From Aureispira sp. CCB-E (lineage in GTDB: Bacteria; Bacteroidota; Bacteroidia; Chitinophagales; Saprospiraceae), in contig NZ_CP133671.1 in the NCBI RefSeq assembly GCF_031326345.1, positions 124,001-188,000 of the forward strand: 64,000 nt of DNA, in the 5' to 3' direction. This document shows, piece after piece, positions 28,901 to 38,101 of the stretch. The position numbers were made by a program, and so were the translations under genes. How positions within the stretch are numbered: position 1 is the stretch's first letter; every line of letters starts with the position of its first letter. The notes beneath the pieces were generated by a model that did no database searches, was not told the DNA's origin, and was given only the letters and a program-made list of their open reading frames with translations.

Positions 28901-29012
28901 TGGGAAAAATCCTACAACAACACCAACTTACAAAAAACTAATTAACAAAACATTACACATCCTAAAATATCGCCTTTAATATTCAAAAATGAGAAATTCA
29001 CAACTTATTGTT

Positions 29013-29044
29013 TTTGAATAGGTTAAACAGGTCAATTAGCTTTG
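29013..29044 (+). promoter_or_regulatory. Full Bacteroidota-type promoter of the Cys-rich lipoprotein gene
   Basis: TTTG at 29013-29016 and TAGCTTTG at 29037-29044 are separated by 20 nt. This matches both halves of the Bacteroidota promoter with normal spacing. Transcription would start near 29051, giving a leader of ~27 nt. Confidence 0.65.
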
Positions 29045-29077
29045 TATAAATTCATAATCACTTAATTTATATAAACT

Positions 29078-30064
29078 ATGAAAAAAATCTTGTATCTTTT
29101 TTGTGTGTTAGGAGTTACTCTTGCCTGTTCTAAGCAAGAATCAACTAACCTAACCAACAACGTCCCACAGGCAAGAAACAGTTCAGCTGATGTGGTTTAT
29201 TATTACAAAGGGAAAACTTATCCCTTGCATTTCTTAGAAGGCAATACAGGAAACTTTGTTGAAGATGAAAATTTAGAAGCTCTAGAACTAGCCACCAAAG
29301 GCAAACCTCTAACTAGCTTTGAATTTTCTTATCACCCTTCCAATCATCATTTCTTATTTGACTCTGAATTTGAGGCATACGACTATGTCGAGAAAAATGG
29401 CTATCCCCTTATTGGTCGAAAATTTAAACTCACACACCGAATTGATGAATTAAGAACTTTATTACTCAACAAGTATGGAGAACATTTGGACTTTAACAAT
29501 CCTAACATTTACACCGAGGCTTTACAACATATTAAGGACATCTATACCGAACTAAAAATTGCCAATGACTTGCCCAAACGAATAGAAGACTTTATTGGTA
29601 AAAAAGAAGCCCATAAAAATCAACGATCTGGTCCTTTAATGCAGGTATTTGTACACGATAATATGCAAGGCAATATGCTCGACATAGAAACAGCACCAAA
29701 TACAGTTACTTGGACACATGGAGCTTGGGGCTGCTATAGAACAACAGCCAACCCTGACTTATCAAAGGAGTTCCAAGCCAATGGAAATAATTGGGATGGT
29801 TGTATTTCTTCATACTGTTGTAACTATGTAGACGGCGCAAGAGCTGTTTGTTATGCTTTATACAAAGATTCTCATTATGCACAATATAGTTGTAGTAGAC
29901 ATAAAATGGTTATCAATGTAGGCATGGGCATCACAGAGTCTTGTATTTCTTCTCTAACAAATAGACCTTGGGCTGGTATATGTGGTCATATGAATGATCA
30001 GATTTCTAGTATTCGTATAAAAGTGGCTTGGCAAGGATGCAATCTTGACTGGAGTGATTTATAA
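29078..30064 (+). CDS. Cys-rich lipoprotein with crystallin-like C-terminal segment
   Basis: A 328-residue protein with a lipoprotein signal (YLFCVLGVTLAC, Cys at 17). The central part (~45-190) is an uncharacterised helical region. The C-terminal ~135 residues contain nine cysteines (for example SYCCNY and ESCISS). They begin with MQVFVHDNMQGNML and end with MNDQISSIRI, which resemble the two ends of a beta/gamma-crystallin-type Greek-key motif, here interrupted by a long Cys-rich insert. The resemblance is by eye only. It is the first gene of the accessory segment and is followed by the barrel array; a shared function is possible but unproven. Confidence 0.65.
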   Translation: MKKILYLFCVLGVTLACSKQESTNLTNNVPQARNSSADVVYYYKGKTYPLHFLEGNTGNFVEDENLEALELATKGKPLTSFEFSYHPSNHHFLFDSEFEAYDYVEKNGYPLIGRKFKLTHRIDELRTLLLNKYGEHLDFNNPNIYTEALQHIKDIYTELKIANDLPKRIEDFIGKKEAHKNQRSGPLMQVFVHDNMQGNMLDIETAPNTVTWTHGAWGCYRTTANPDLSKEFQANGNNWDGCISSYCCNYVDGARAVCYALYKDSHYAQYSCSRHKMVINVGMGITESCISSLTNRPWAGICGHMNDQISSIRIKVAWQGCNLDWSDL

Positions 30065-30077
30065 ATTTAGATATTAT

Positions 30078-30746
30078 ATGATGAAAAAGATATTATTTAC
30101 CGTCCTTATTCTGCATCTTTTGATATTAAATCTTAAGGCACAGCACAAGATCAGTGCTTATGGGGGATGGACAGCTTCTAAAATACAGACCTTTTATAGT
30201 TCTGATGCGAAAAAACACACAGTAGATGACGATTTATTTGTCCTTCCAATATTACATAGCCCTTACCTTAGTTTTGAATATGAATATGACTGGAAACAAT
30301 TAAGATTATCAACAGGAATTTCAACTACTATTTGGGGAACTAGTGAGTTCTTTGGAGATACGCAACCTTGGGCCGAAATGTATTTGAACCTTCCTATTAT
30401 AGCTGGTATTCGGTTGGATTTGCCGAAAAATTGGAATCTAACAATAGAAAGTGGTTTTGAAGCAGGAATACGGATACTTAATGTTGGCGTTTATTTTTTA
30501 GATGATTTCACCCCTAAATTCAGAGGCAATTTAAATGCCATCTTAGGAGTAGAAGCCAACTGGAAACAATTTAGACTAGGCACGCGCTTACAAGTTGGTC
30601 TAACTACTTTTAGATATTGGGATGACGATCTTTGGTTCAAACATTCTGGATTAACAACCTACTTAGGCTATACTATTTGGGATTCAACAATTGCCAAAGA
30701 AAAACGTGCCAAGCGATTAGCAAAACAGCAAGCAGAAGAAATGTAG
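30078..30746 (+). CDS. Outer-membrane beta-barrel protein, tandem copy 1
   Basis: A protein of about 222 residues with a signal peptide (FTVLILHLLILNLKAQ) and amphipathic strands of a small PorT-like/opacity-type barrel: ISAYGGWTASKIQ, YLSFEYEYDWKQLRLSTG, WNLTIESGFEAG and LGTRLQVGLTTF. The C-terminus is a Lys/Arg/Gln-rich tail (KEKRAKRLAKQQAEEM). I chose ATG 30078 because it precedes the signal peptide; an upstream in-frame ATG at 30045 lies inside the lipoprotein gene. Copies 2 and 3 follow at near-constant spacing. Its body is closest to copy 3, but its signal peptide differs from those of copies 2 and 3. Confidence 0.8.
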   Translation: MMKKILFTVLILHLLILNLKAQHKISAYGGWTASKIQTFYSSDAKKHTVDDDLFVLPILHSPYLSFEYEYDWKQLRLSTGISTTIWGTSEFFGDTQPWAEMYLNLPIIAGIRLDLPKNWNLTIESGFEAGIRILNVGVYFLDDFTPKFRGNLNAILGVEANWKQFRLGTRLQVGLTTFRYWDDDLWFKHSGLTTYLGYTIWDSTIAKEKRAKRLAKQQAEEM

Positions 30747-30965
30747 CTTATAAAATTTGAGTTTGTGGAGCAAGGGCTTCCATTTGAGAAGTTTTTGCTC
30801 TTTTTATTCTTTATTCCAAAACGACTATTAAAATAATACAAACTAAAACATTATGAAAATAAATATACTATCTTTAACCATTTTGTTTTTAAGTTTCGGG
30901 ATAAGCAGTCAAGCACAACACAAAATCAGTGCTTATACAGGATGGACAGCTTCTAAAATTCAAGT
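30632..30965 (+). repeat. Tandem repeat junction block A (end of copy 1, spacer, start of copy 2)
   Basis: The last ~115 bp of copy 1, the ~106-bp spacer and the first ~110 bp of copy 2 recur almost unchanged 769 bp downstream (31401-31734). The high identity of a non-coding spacer points to recent duplication or ongoing exchange. Confidence 0.8.
30768..30806 (+). terminator. Terminator after barrel copy 1
   Basis: GAGCAA with TTGCTC and CTTC with GAAG form a stem (30768-30800) followed by five T. The same hairpin is present after copies 2 and 3. Confidence 0.65.
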
Positions 30966-31515
30966 TTATTCTAATACTCAAAAAAATCCTCTTAATGATG
31001 AACTATTCGCATTCCCTATACTTCATAGACCTTATTTAAGTTTTGAATACGAATTAGATTGGAAAAAACTTCGATTATCTACTGGTTTATCAACTACTAT
31101 TTGGGGAACTAGTTCAACTTGGGGAGGTACATTACAGTGGGCTGAGATGTATTTGAATCTTCCTGTTATTGCTGGTTTTCTATTGGATTTGCCTAAAAGC
31201 TGGAATCTAACAATAGAAAGTGGTTTTGAAACAGGAATTCGATTGACACCTCTTGGTGTGTATCATCTTGATGATTTTGAAGCTAAAATAAGAATGAATG
31301 TTAATATGATCTTAGGGATTGAAGCTAATTGGAAGCAATTTAGGTTAGGTACCCGATTACAAATAGGGCTAACTACATTTAGACATTTTAACGATGACAT
31401 TTGGTTCAAACATTCTGGATTAACAACCTACTTAGGCTATACTATTTGGGATTCAACAATTGCCAAAGAAAAACGTGCCAAGCGATTAGCAAAACAGCAA
31501 GCAGAAGAAATATAG
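30853..31515 (+). CDS. Outer-membrane beta-barrel protein, tandem copy 2
   Basis: A 220-residue paralogue of its neighbours with signal peptide LTILFLSFGISSQAQ. It shares the barrel strands and the KEKRAKRLAKQQAEE tail, but it is the most divergent in the middle: SSTWGGTLQWAEM in place of SEFFGDTQPWAEM, and ETGIRLTPLGVYHLDDF. Its signal peptide is the same as that of copy 3. Each copy has its own hairpin downstream, so each may be transcribed separately or the hairpins may tune readthrough. Confidence 0.8.
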   Translation: MKINILSLTILFLSFGISSQAQHKISAYTGWTASKIQVYSNTQKNPLNDELFAFPILHRPYLSFEYELDWKKLRLSTGLSTTIWGTSSTWGGTLQWAEMYLNLPVIAGFLLDLPKSWNLTIESGFETGIRLTPLGVYHLDDFEAKIRMNVNMILGIEANWKQFRLGTRLQIGLTTFRHFNDDIWFKHSGLTTYLGYTIWDSTIAKEKRAKRLAKQQAEEI

Positions 31516-31734
31516 CTTATAAAATTTGAGTTTGTAGAGCAAGGACTTCCATTTGAGAAGTTTTTGCTCTTTTTATTCTTTATTCCAAAACGACTATTAA
31601 AATAATACAAACTAAAACATTATGAAAATAAATATACTGTCTTTAACCATTTTGTTTTTAAGTTTCGGAATAAGTAGTCAAGCACAACACAAAATCAGTG
31701 CTTATGGGGGATGGACGGCTTCTAAAATTCAAGT
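31401..31734 (+). repeat. Tandem repeat junction block B (end of copy 2, spacer, start of copy 3)
   Basis: Second occurrence of the junction block, 769 bp from the first. A third, partial occurrence begins at 32176 and ends with the hairpin near 32356. Confidence 0.8.
31537..31575 (+). terminator. Terminator after barrel copy 2
   Basis: Same GAGCAA/TTGCTC hairpin and T-run as after copy 1. Confidence 0.65.
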
Positions 31735-32290
31735 ATTCTTAAGTCCTGATAAAAGAAAAGGTCCCATATTCAATGATTTATTTAAACTACCTATATTACA
31801 TAAACCTTACCTCAGTTTTGAATATGAATACGACTGGAAAAAACTTCGACTCTCTACTGGTCTTTCAGTAACTATCTGGGGAACTAGTGAGTTCTTTGGA
31901 GATACGCAACCTTGGGCTGAAATGTATTTGAACCTTCCTATTATCGCTGGTCTTCGATTGGATTTGCCTAAAAACTGGAATCTAACAATAGAAAGTGGCT
32001 TTGAAGTAGGGGTACGCTTGACAAATATTGGCATTTATTTTTTAGATGATTTCGATAACAAATTCAGAGGTAATCTAAATGCCATCTTAGGAGCAGAAGC
32101 CAACTGGAAACAATTTAGATTGGGTACCCGTTTACAAGTTGGATTAACAACCTTTAGGTATTGGAATGATGACATTTGGTTCAAGCATTCTGGATTAACA
32201 ACCTACTTAGGCTATACTATTTGGGATTCAAAAATTGCCAAAGAAAAACGTGTCAAGCGATTAGCAAAACAGCAAGCAGAAGAAATGTAG
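31622..32290 (+). CDS. Outer-membrane beta-barrel protein, tandem copy 3 (mosaic)
   Basis: A 222-residue barrel protein. Its first ~28 residues are identical to copy 2 (signal LTILFLSFGISSQAQ), while its central part follows copy 1 (SEFFGDTQPWAEM, IYFLDDF, KFRGNLNAILG, QVGLTTFRYW). It therefore looks like a recombinant of the two. The variable segment after the first strand (residues ~38-55, VFLSPDKRKGP) differs from both, which fits an exposed loop under diversification. Confidence 0.8.
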   Translation: MKINILSLTILFLSFGISSQAQHKISAYGGWTASKIQVFLSPDKRKGPIFNDLFKLPILHKPYLSFEYEYDWKKLRLSTGLSVTIWGTSEFFGDTQPWAEMYLNLPIIAGLRLDLPKNWNLTIESGFEVGVRLTNIGIYFLDDFDNKFRGNLNAILGAEANWKQFRLGTRLQVGLTTFRYWNDDIWFKHSGLTTYLGYTIWDSKIAKEKRVKRLAKQQAEEM

Positions 32291-32311
32291 CTTATAAAAT
32301 TTGAGTTTGTG

Positions 32312-32350
32312 GAGCAAGGACTTCCATTTGAGAAGTTTTTGCTCTTTTTA
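32312..32350 (+). terminator. Terminator after barrel copy 3
   Basis: Third copy of the GAGCAA/TTGCTC hairpin, followed by a T-run. Confidence 0.65.
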
Positions 32351-32398
32351 TTTTTTATCAAACTTTAAGGCACGCATACTGTATTTCTATTTTCAGAT

Positions 32399-32491
32399 TA
32401 TAAACACCTTGGAATCACTACCTATATTGCTTATACCATCTGAGATTCAACAATTTCCAAAGAAAAACACATCAAGCAACAAAACCCATAA
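32399..32491 (+). pseudogene. Relic 3' end of a fourth barrel copy
   Basis: Read in the frame of 32399 this encodes YKHLGITTYIAYTI, then a TGA stop, then DSTISKEKHIKQQN and a TAA. It aligns with the ends of the three copies (FKHSGLTTYLGYTIW DSTIAKEKRAK). The Trp codon TGG has become TGA and the copy is otherwise gone. A fourth unit once existed and was lost. Confidence 0.75.
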
Positions 32492-32689
32492 TCAACTAAC
32501 AATCAACAACAAATAAAAAACAAAATAGTATTAGTTGAGGCAGACATCTCCTAGAGCATTATTTTTAACTGTTCTTCAGCAATTTATTATTGGTTTTTTA
32601 TTGAAAAAAAGTTATATTTATAATCCCTTTCTCTCCCAAAGTTATTGAGTATTTAATTTATTTTATAACTTTTGTTCCCCACACGTCTT

Positions 32690-35185
32690 ATGAAATGTCC
32701 CTTACTACTTACAGTAATTTTCTGTTTGTTTTGTTTTAATAATTGGCTTCAAGCACAAAGCATAACAGGAACTGTTCTCAACCAAGAAACACAAGCTCCT
32801 ATTGAAAATGCCTTAGTCGAATTACTGAATCACAGTCCCATTATTTCAGCGACAACCAATGCTGAAGGGAAATTTGTTCTACGTGATATTCCTATAGGAA
32901 AACATCGCCTATCTATTGATGCAGAAGACTATTTGCCACAAGTATACGCTTTTGAAACAGGGCAAACAGCCCGCATACAAATCCAACTTACTCCCTTTAA
33001 CGAAGATGCCGAAACGACAGTAAGGGAACGTTTAAATACAAAAATTACAACAGCTTCTCAAAATTCAGAGAGTTTATTAAATGCACCTGCTTCTGTTCAT
33101 ATTGTAACCAATCAAGAAATAGAAGAACGAGGGTATACTTCGTTAACAGATATTTTAGAAGATATTCCCGAAGTAGAAATTCAAGATAAGGCAACAGGAG
33201 TTTATTACAACCACATCACTGTCAGAGGTATTCAAGGATCAGAACGTTTTTTGATTTTGCTAGATGGAATGCGCATCAACTCAATGGCAACTACTCAACA
33301 TACTGTTGATAAAAACTTTCTCATTCGATACGCCAAACGAGTAGAAATTATTCTAGGTCCCGCTTCTGCATTATACGGAGCCGATGCCTTTACAGGCGTA
33401 ATTAATATTATTTCTAAAGATGGTTATAAAACACAACGGGCAGAAATAGAAGGCAGTTATGGTATGTACCATACTACTGAAAATAACTTTTTTACAGGAT
33501 TTGGAAATAAAGATATTTCATTTAACTTAAATGGTGGGGTTTACTATTCCAAAGAACCTAATTTGAGTAAGCTTTATCCACAAGAATTCGCATGGCACAA
33601 CAATCAATATAGCACCAATGGTTATGTCCTTAATAACTTGTCTAGGACAGATACAACTCAAATTGATATTGCCCCTTTTGATCTTACTCGTTTGGCTTAT
33701 TTTGCGCATGGAAAACTAAATATAAAGCAGCTTGAATTAGGTGCCATGCACAATACCCAAACACATAGTTCCTCCTTGGGAAACAAACCTGGCTTTTCCC
33801 CTTATATTCCAGAAGCACAGTATAGTATATCCTTAACCAATGCTTACGTAAAACATCTTTGGAAAAAGAAGCCTAATAGTAAAGTTTCTATTTTGTCTAG
33901 CCTCAATTGGAATTATTACAATATCAACAACAATTCTAAATTCATCAATTTCTTTACCAGTTATAAGAAAGGGTTTAAATATGGTTTTAACCACAACATC
34001 AAATTAAATGAGTCGATCAATATCAGTCTGCACAAGAGGCATAATTTGATTGTGGGGCTTTCCTATCAATACACCTATGGACTTCCCAAAAGTAGTGATT
34101 TGCCTTTTCAATACAACCCATTTCAACCCGCAGCAGATCAAAATTTTTATTATATAGGTACCAATGTGGAAGATAAAAATGGAACCAATCAGGCTGTTGC
34201 TTCTAAATTTTATTTCTTTGACCAACATTATGCAGGGACATTTTTACAATATCAGGGAAACATCAATAATTTTTTGTTGATAACCCTAGGAGCTCGCTTT
34301 GATTATAGCGCCTCTAAGCTCAAAGATAGTGATAATGTACAGCAATATTATGATATTAACCCTCGCTTGGGAATTGTTATAAAACCAGTGGAGACCCTCC
34401 GTTTTAAATTGTTTTATGGAGAAGCATTCCTAGCACCTTCTCCAGAGAAAAGATTTGAACATTTTGGGAGTTTTTCTATAGAGAATGACCAAAATGGTGA
34501 TTTTAATGCCTTTAGAGGTAATTTTTGGCATTTGCCCAATCCTGACTTAGCACCCGAAAAAATTAGAAGTGCGGAGTTTTCTACCAGTTATACCAACGAG
34601 CAATTATCCTTAAGTTTAGGTGGGTATTATAATTCGATTACTAACTTGGTTGATTTAGAAATAACTTTTGGCGAAGAGTTTCTTGGAATTCCCATTGATG
34701 TTGTTGAGCGATCTGTTAACAAATCGACCGCTTATTCTTATGGAGGTACTTTTAAAGCTCTATTTCAACATTATTTTGACCAGAGAAAAACGACTAAAAT
34801 TAACGTCTATGCAAGCTATTCTCTCTCCGATGGTCGGGTGAATGATAGTTTGCCTCTTATTTTTTCGGCACAACATACCGTCAAAGCAGGCTTAACCTTT
34901 AAGTATAAGAGATTAAATATTCACGCTCGTGGCTTCTTTAGAACATCTAGCTTCAATCAATTAGGCGTTGGGAATCAACCATTCTTTTTATTAAATGCAT
35001 TTGCTAATTATAGACTTTATGAAAGTAAACGAAAAAAGTTTGCCTTAGATATTTTTGTTAGAGTTCGCAACCTTACAAACGCACGATACTATAACATGAC
35101 TCAAGTAGCAACTCCTGTATTTGAACAAGCACCACAAGATCCAATTCGAGTAACCGCAGGTTTGCGAGTACGTTTTGTAAAATAA
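32690..35185 (+). CDS. TonB-dependent outer-membrane receptor
   Basis: An 831-residue receptor from ATG 32690; an upstream in-frame TTG at 32672 is less likely because the signal peptide starts at MKCPLLLTV. After cleavage near QAQ comes a carboxypeptidase-regulatory-like domain (ITGTVLNQETQAPIENALVEL, ~24-105). Next is the plug (LNAPASVHIVTNQEIEERGY, ITVRGIQGSERFLILLDGMR, VEIILGPASALYGADAFTGVINIIS), then a 22-strand-type barrel ending in an aromatic/valine strand (RVTAGLRVRFVK). The plug resembles vitamin B12/colicin-receptor and siderophore receptors. The ligand cannot be told from sequence. No SusD partner is adjacent, which argues against a glycan system. Confidence 0.92.
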   Translation: MKCPLLLTVIFCLFCFNNWLQAQSITGTVLNQETQAPIENALVELLNHSPIISATTNAEGKFVLRDIPIGKHRLSIDAEDYLPQVYAFETGQTARIQIQLTPFNEDAETTVRERLNTKITTASQNSESLLNAPASVHIVTNQEIEERGYTSLTDILEDIPEVEIQDKATGVYYNHITVRGIQGSERFLILLDGMRINSMATTQHTVDKNFLIRYAKRVEIILGPASALYGADAFTGVINIISKDGYKTQRAEIEGSYGMYHTTENNFFTGFGNKDISFNLNGGVYYSKEPNLSKLYPQEFAWHNNQYSTNGYVLNNLSRTDTTQIDIAPFDLTRLAYFAHGKLNIKQLELGAMHNTQTHSSSLGNKPGFSPYIPEAQYSISLTNAYVKHLWKKKPNSKVSILSSLNWNYYNINNNSKFINFFTSYKKGFKYGFNHNIKLNESINISLHKRHNLIVGLSYQYTYGLPKSSDLPFQYNPFQPAADQNFYYIGTNVEDKNGTNQAVASKFYFFDQHYAGTFLQYQGNINNFLLITLGARFDYSASKLKDSDNVQQYYDINPRLGIVIKPVETLRFKLFYGEAFLAPSPEKRFEHFGSFSIENDQNGDFNAFRGNFWHLPNPDLAPEKIRSAEFSTSYTNEQLSLSLGGYYNSITNLVDLEITFGEEFLGIPIDVVERSVNKSTAYSYGGTFKALFQHYFDQRKTTKINVYASYSLSDGRVNDSLPLIFSAQHTVKAGLTFKYKRLNIHARGFFRTSSFNQLGVGNQPFFLLNAFANYRLYESKRKKFALDIFVRVRNLTNARYYNMTQVATPVFEQAPQDPIRVTAGLRVRFVK

Positions 35186-35258
35186 ATACTATCTTAGTTT
35201 AATACGTAGCTGTGTTGTTACTATTTTTTTTCGTTTTATCACCCCAATTATCACAATT

Positions 35259-35729
35259 ATGCAAACGATTATACATAGATTTTACGATGCATTTCAGAAG
35301 GCAGATGCTCAAGGAATGATTGCCTGTTATCACGATGATATTATATTTTGTGACCCTGCATTCGGGGTACTCAAAGGCAGTGATGCCAAAGCCATGTGGA
35401 CCATGCTTTGTCAGAATGCTAGAGATTTAAAAATAGAGTATTCTAACGTGCAAGCAGACAACAACAAAGGCACTGCTCACTGGGAGGCGTGGTATACGTT
35501 TTCTCAAACAGGAAGAAACGTCCACAATATCATTGATGCAAAATTTGAATTCAAGGATGGAAAAATCATTAAACATACCGATGATTTTAATTTGCGGAAC
35601 TGGGCTAAACAAGCACTAGGTTTCAAAGGTTTTTTGCTAGGAGGAACTGCCTTTTTTCAGAAAAAACTACAAGAACAAACCCAAAAGTCTCTGTCTAAGT
35701 TTAAGCAACAACAAGGGCAAACATTGTAG
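35259..35729 (+). CDS. NTF2-like/SnoaL-type protein
   Basis: A 156-residue protein with the NTF2-like cone fold pattern: IIHRFYDAFQKADAQGMIACYHDDIIFCDPAFG at the start, then HWEAWYTFSQTGR and the strand-helix ending KIIKHTDDFNLRNWAKQALG. Proteins of this kind are small cytoplasmic enzymes or ligand binders of varied role. It follows the TonB receptor after 73 bp and may be co-transcribed. No specific reaction can be assigned. Confidence 0.8.
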   Translation: MQTIIHRFYDAFQKADAQGMIACYHDDIIFCDPAFGVLKGSDAKAMWTMLCQNARDLKIEYSNVQADNNKGTAHWEAWYTFSQTGRNVHNIIDAKFEFKDGKIIKHTDDFNLRNWAKQALGFKGFLLGGTAFFQKKLQEQTQKSLSKFKQQQGQTL

Positions 35730-35831
35730 TTTTTTTTAGAATGAAAGGCGTAGCAATGGGAAACCCCATAGTTTTTTCTTTACTGAAACAAGTCTATTTT
35801 TACATCTTTAGACTTTGCAAAACAACTCCTT

Positions 35832-36215
35832 ATGAATTTCAAAACAACCGAAACTAGTATCCTTGTATTTGGAATATATATGATTTTTATTCCAGGATTG
35901 GGATTAATATTAATTCCTAATTTGCTTTTTGATTTGTTTCACATTAGCTATGGTCAAGAACTTTGGACGGCGCGTTTGGTTGGTCTATTGGCTTTGCTTT
36001 TGGGTGTCTATTATTATCTAATCAGCAAACATAAAATCCATATTCTCTATAAAACAACAGCCATGCTTCGATATATAGCTGCTGCGTTTATGGTTGGACT
36101 ATGGGCATTACAACAAGTAGAAATTAGCATTCTCCTATTTGCTTTGGTTGATGCTTTAGCAGCTAGCTGGACACTATTGACCCTAAATAAGGCAAATCTA
36201 TCTCAAAATGGGTAA
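35832..36215 (+). CDS. Small four-helix membrane protein
   Basis: A 127-residue hydrophobic protein with about four transmembrane segments (near 10-33, 46-63, 75-92 and 97-116). It lies 102 bp after the NTF2-like gene, same strand. I recognise no family; function unknown. Confidence 0.7.
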   Translation: MNFKTTETSILVFGIYMIFIPGLGLILIPNLLFDLFHISYGQELWTARLVGLLALLLGVYYYLISKHKIHILYKTTAMLRYIAAAFMVGLWALQQVEISILLFALVDALAASWTLLTLNKANLSQNG

Positions 36216-36223
36216 TTTCAAAC

Positions 36224-36259
36224 AAAAAGTGCTTTGAACACAAGATCAAAGCACTTTTT
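36224..36259. terminator. Bidirectional terminator between the membrane protein gene and frr
   Basis: A perfect 14-bp stem (36224-36237 with 36246-36259) with an 8-nt loop; the arms end in A-run and T-run, so it works for both convergent genes. Confidence 0.9.
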
Positions 36260-36280
36260 ATTATTATTCTATTCCAATTC

Positions 36281-36844
36281 TTATATCGTAAGAATATCTT
36301 TTTCTTTGCTTTTCATCAATTCATCTACGACATTGCTATACCTATCCGTTAGAGCTTGAACAACAGCTTCTTTCGTTTTTCCTGCATCTTCAGGATACCC
36401 TTCTTTGACTGCTTTCTTAATTTCGTTCATTGCATCACGTCTAGCATTACGGATACTAACTTTTGCATTTTCAACTAAGGTATGTGCTTGCTTAATCAAT
36501 TCTTTTCGTCTTTCCTCTGTCAACATCGGTAAAACAATTCGAATTATTTCGCCATCATTCTGAGGCGTAACGCCCATATTAGCTTGAAAAATAGCTTGCT
36601 CAATAGATTGCAACATTCCTTTTTCCCACGGAGCAATAACTAAAGTACGACCATCTTGTGCTTTTACATTAGCAACTTGTGCAATTGGCGTTTGAGAACC
36701 ATAATAATCTACTTTGACACCATCAAACATAGCAGGTGTTGCTTTTCCTGAACGAATCCTAGAAGCCTCTTTTTTGAAATGTTCAATAGAATCTTTCATG
36801 CTGTCTTCTGTTGCCTCAATGTAAAATTGTAAGTCTTCTTCCAT
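36281..36844 (-). CDS. frr: Ribosome recycling factor
   Basis: A 187-residue RRF, which splits post-termination ribosomes together with EF-G. Typical motifs are SIEHFKKEASRIRSGKATPAMFDGVKVDYYG, LVIAPWEKGMLQSIEQAI and LPMLTEERRKELIKQA. Length is normal. It is the last gene of the rplM-frr cluster and lies 135 bp after pyrH. Confidence 0.97.
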   Translation of the reverse strand: MEEDLQFYIEATEDSMKDSIEHFKKEASRIRSGKATPAMFDGVKVDYYGSQTPIAQVANVKAQDGRTLVIAPWEKGMLQSIEQAIFQANMGVTPQNDGEIIRIVLPMLTEERRKELIKQAHTLVENAKVSIRNARRDAMNEIKKAVKEGYPEDAGKTKEAVVQALTDRYSNVVDELMKSKEKDILTI

Positions 36845-36979
36845 AATTTTGTAATATTTATAAGCTTTTGTTGTTCTCCAAGAACAGGACTTGTAGTTAA
36901 TAAACGCAGTATTTTAAGACTTTCTAGTTAAACAAACAAGAATTCTAATAAGAATTATTATAAAATTCAAAAAAAGTAA

Positions 36980-37690
36980 TTATTCCACCAATGTTCCAAC
37001 TAATTCACCTTGAACAATTCTAGATAGGTTCTTAGGCTTTCCAATATTGAATACAATGATTGGCATATCGTTCTCTGCACACATTGTAAACGCCGTCATA
37101 TCCATAATGTTTAACTTGGACTTGATAACTTCAGCAAAAGATACGTTATCATATTTGGTAGCCAATGGATCTTTTTCTGGGTCAGCAGTATAGACTCCAT
37201 CCACACGGGTTCCCTTTAAAATAACATCCGCATTAATTTCACTTGCTCTAAGTGCAGCAGCAGAATCCGTTGTAAAATATGGATTTCCAGTCCCTGCCGA
37301 GAAAATAATGACCCTTCCTTTTTCCAAGTGCGAAATAGCACGTCTACGGATATAAGGTTCTGCAATTTGATCCATTGCAATAGCCGTCATTAATCGAGTA
37401 AAAATACCATTTTTCTCTAAAGCACTCTGCAAAGCTAGTCCATTGATAACCGTTGCTAACATTCCCATATAATCTCCTTGTACGCGACTAATATTGGACT
37501 TAGAAGCTTGTAAACCTCTAAAAATATTACCACCACCGATAACAATGGCCAATTCAACACCTTGTTTAACGATACTTGTTATTTCTTCAGCATAATGCTG
37601 TAACATATCAGGATTGATTCCATACTCGTCCTCGCCCATAAGCGATTCTCCACTCAATTTTAATAAAACTCTTTTGTAACGGATAGCCAT
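36980..37690 (-). CDS. pyrH: UMP kinase
   Basis: A 236-residue bacterial-type UMP kinase that makes UDP from UMP and ATP. It has [43 protein letters not shown] and [15 protein letters not shown] start it at ATG 37690 ([10 protein letters not shown]); a further in-frame extension upstream to 37756 has no homology-like features. It sits between tsf and frr, a common order, but is separated from tsf by ~500 bp, so it may have its own promoter. Confidence 0.96.
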   Translation of the reverse strand: MAIRYKRVLLKLSGESLMGEDEYGINPDMLQHYAEEITSIVKQGVELAIVIGGGNIFRGLQASKSNISRVQGDYMGMLATVINGLALQSALEKNGIFTRLMTAIAMDQIAEPYIRRRAISHLEKGRVIIFSAGTGNPYFTTDSAAALRASEINADVILKGTRVDGVYTADPEKDPLATKYDNVSFAEVIKSKLNIMDMTAFTMCAENDMPIIVFNIGKPKNLSRIVQGELVGTLVE

Positions 37691-37910
37691 GAATTTTTTA
37701 TTTGATAAAACAGTTTTGTGTTTTGGTTTTGCACGATTTGATTTCCTGTTTGACAATTAGCATGTTTCGATTGTCAAGGAAAATTCTGCGATACAAAAAA
37801 CACGAAAAAATATTCGTTAATAGTTTCTAATCAATCTATACTTTTTCAAAAAGAATCAAAAAAGCTGATTTTCAGGTTTACTTTATATAGAATATAATGT
37901 AGTTCGTTGA

Positions 37911-37933
37911 TTAGCTGCGCTGCTACTGTGTGG
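37911..37933 (-). repeat. Dispersed intergenic repeat, copy 2
   Basis: Inverted relative to the copy at 4914. The plus strand reads TTAGCTGCGCTGCTAC followed by TGTGTGG. Confidence 0.6.
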
Positions 37934-38101
37934 TAGTTCGCTACGCTCATGAGATCGCAAGCTTAGTTACCCAAAAGACAAAAAAGCACATTTATATTAA
38001 TCTGATAATCAAGATTTTAATACAAAACACAGCAAACTCACAACTTATTGATTATCAACTGCGCAGCACTCACGAAGTAAACTAATAAAGTTTTTCAACG
38101 A

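Larger units (their letters stand above)
32292..32689 (+). other. Intergenic region holding the barrel relic
   Basis: A ~400-bp spacer with the copy-3 terminator and the relic of a fourth barrel. The remaining ~200 bp before the TonB receptor are AT-rich with no clear promoter. Confidence 0.6.

Noticed and set aside
30632-32356. The regular repeats of the barrel region as a CRISPR or transposon.
   Set aside because: The repeat unit is a whole gene plus spacer; there are no short repeats with unique spacers and no transposase.
32301-32516. 71-codon frame after barrel copy 3.
   Set aside because: It runs across the terminator and the relic in a different frame from the homologous one.
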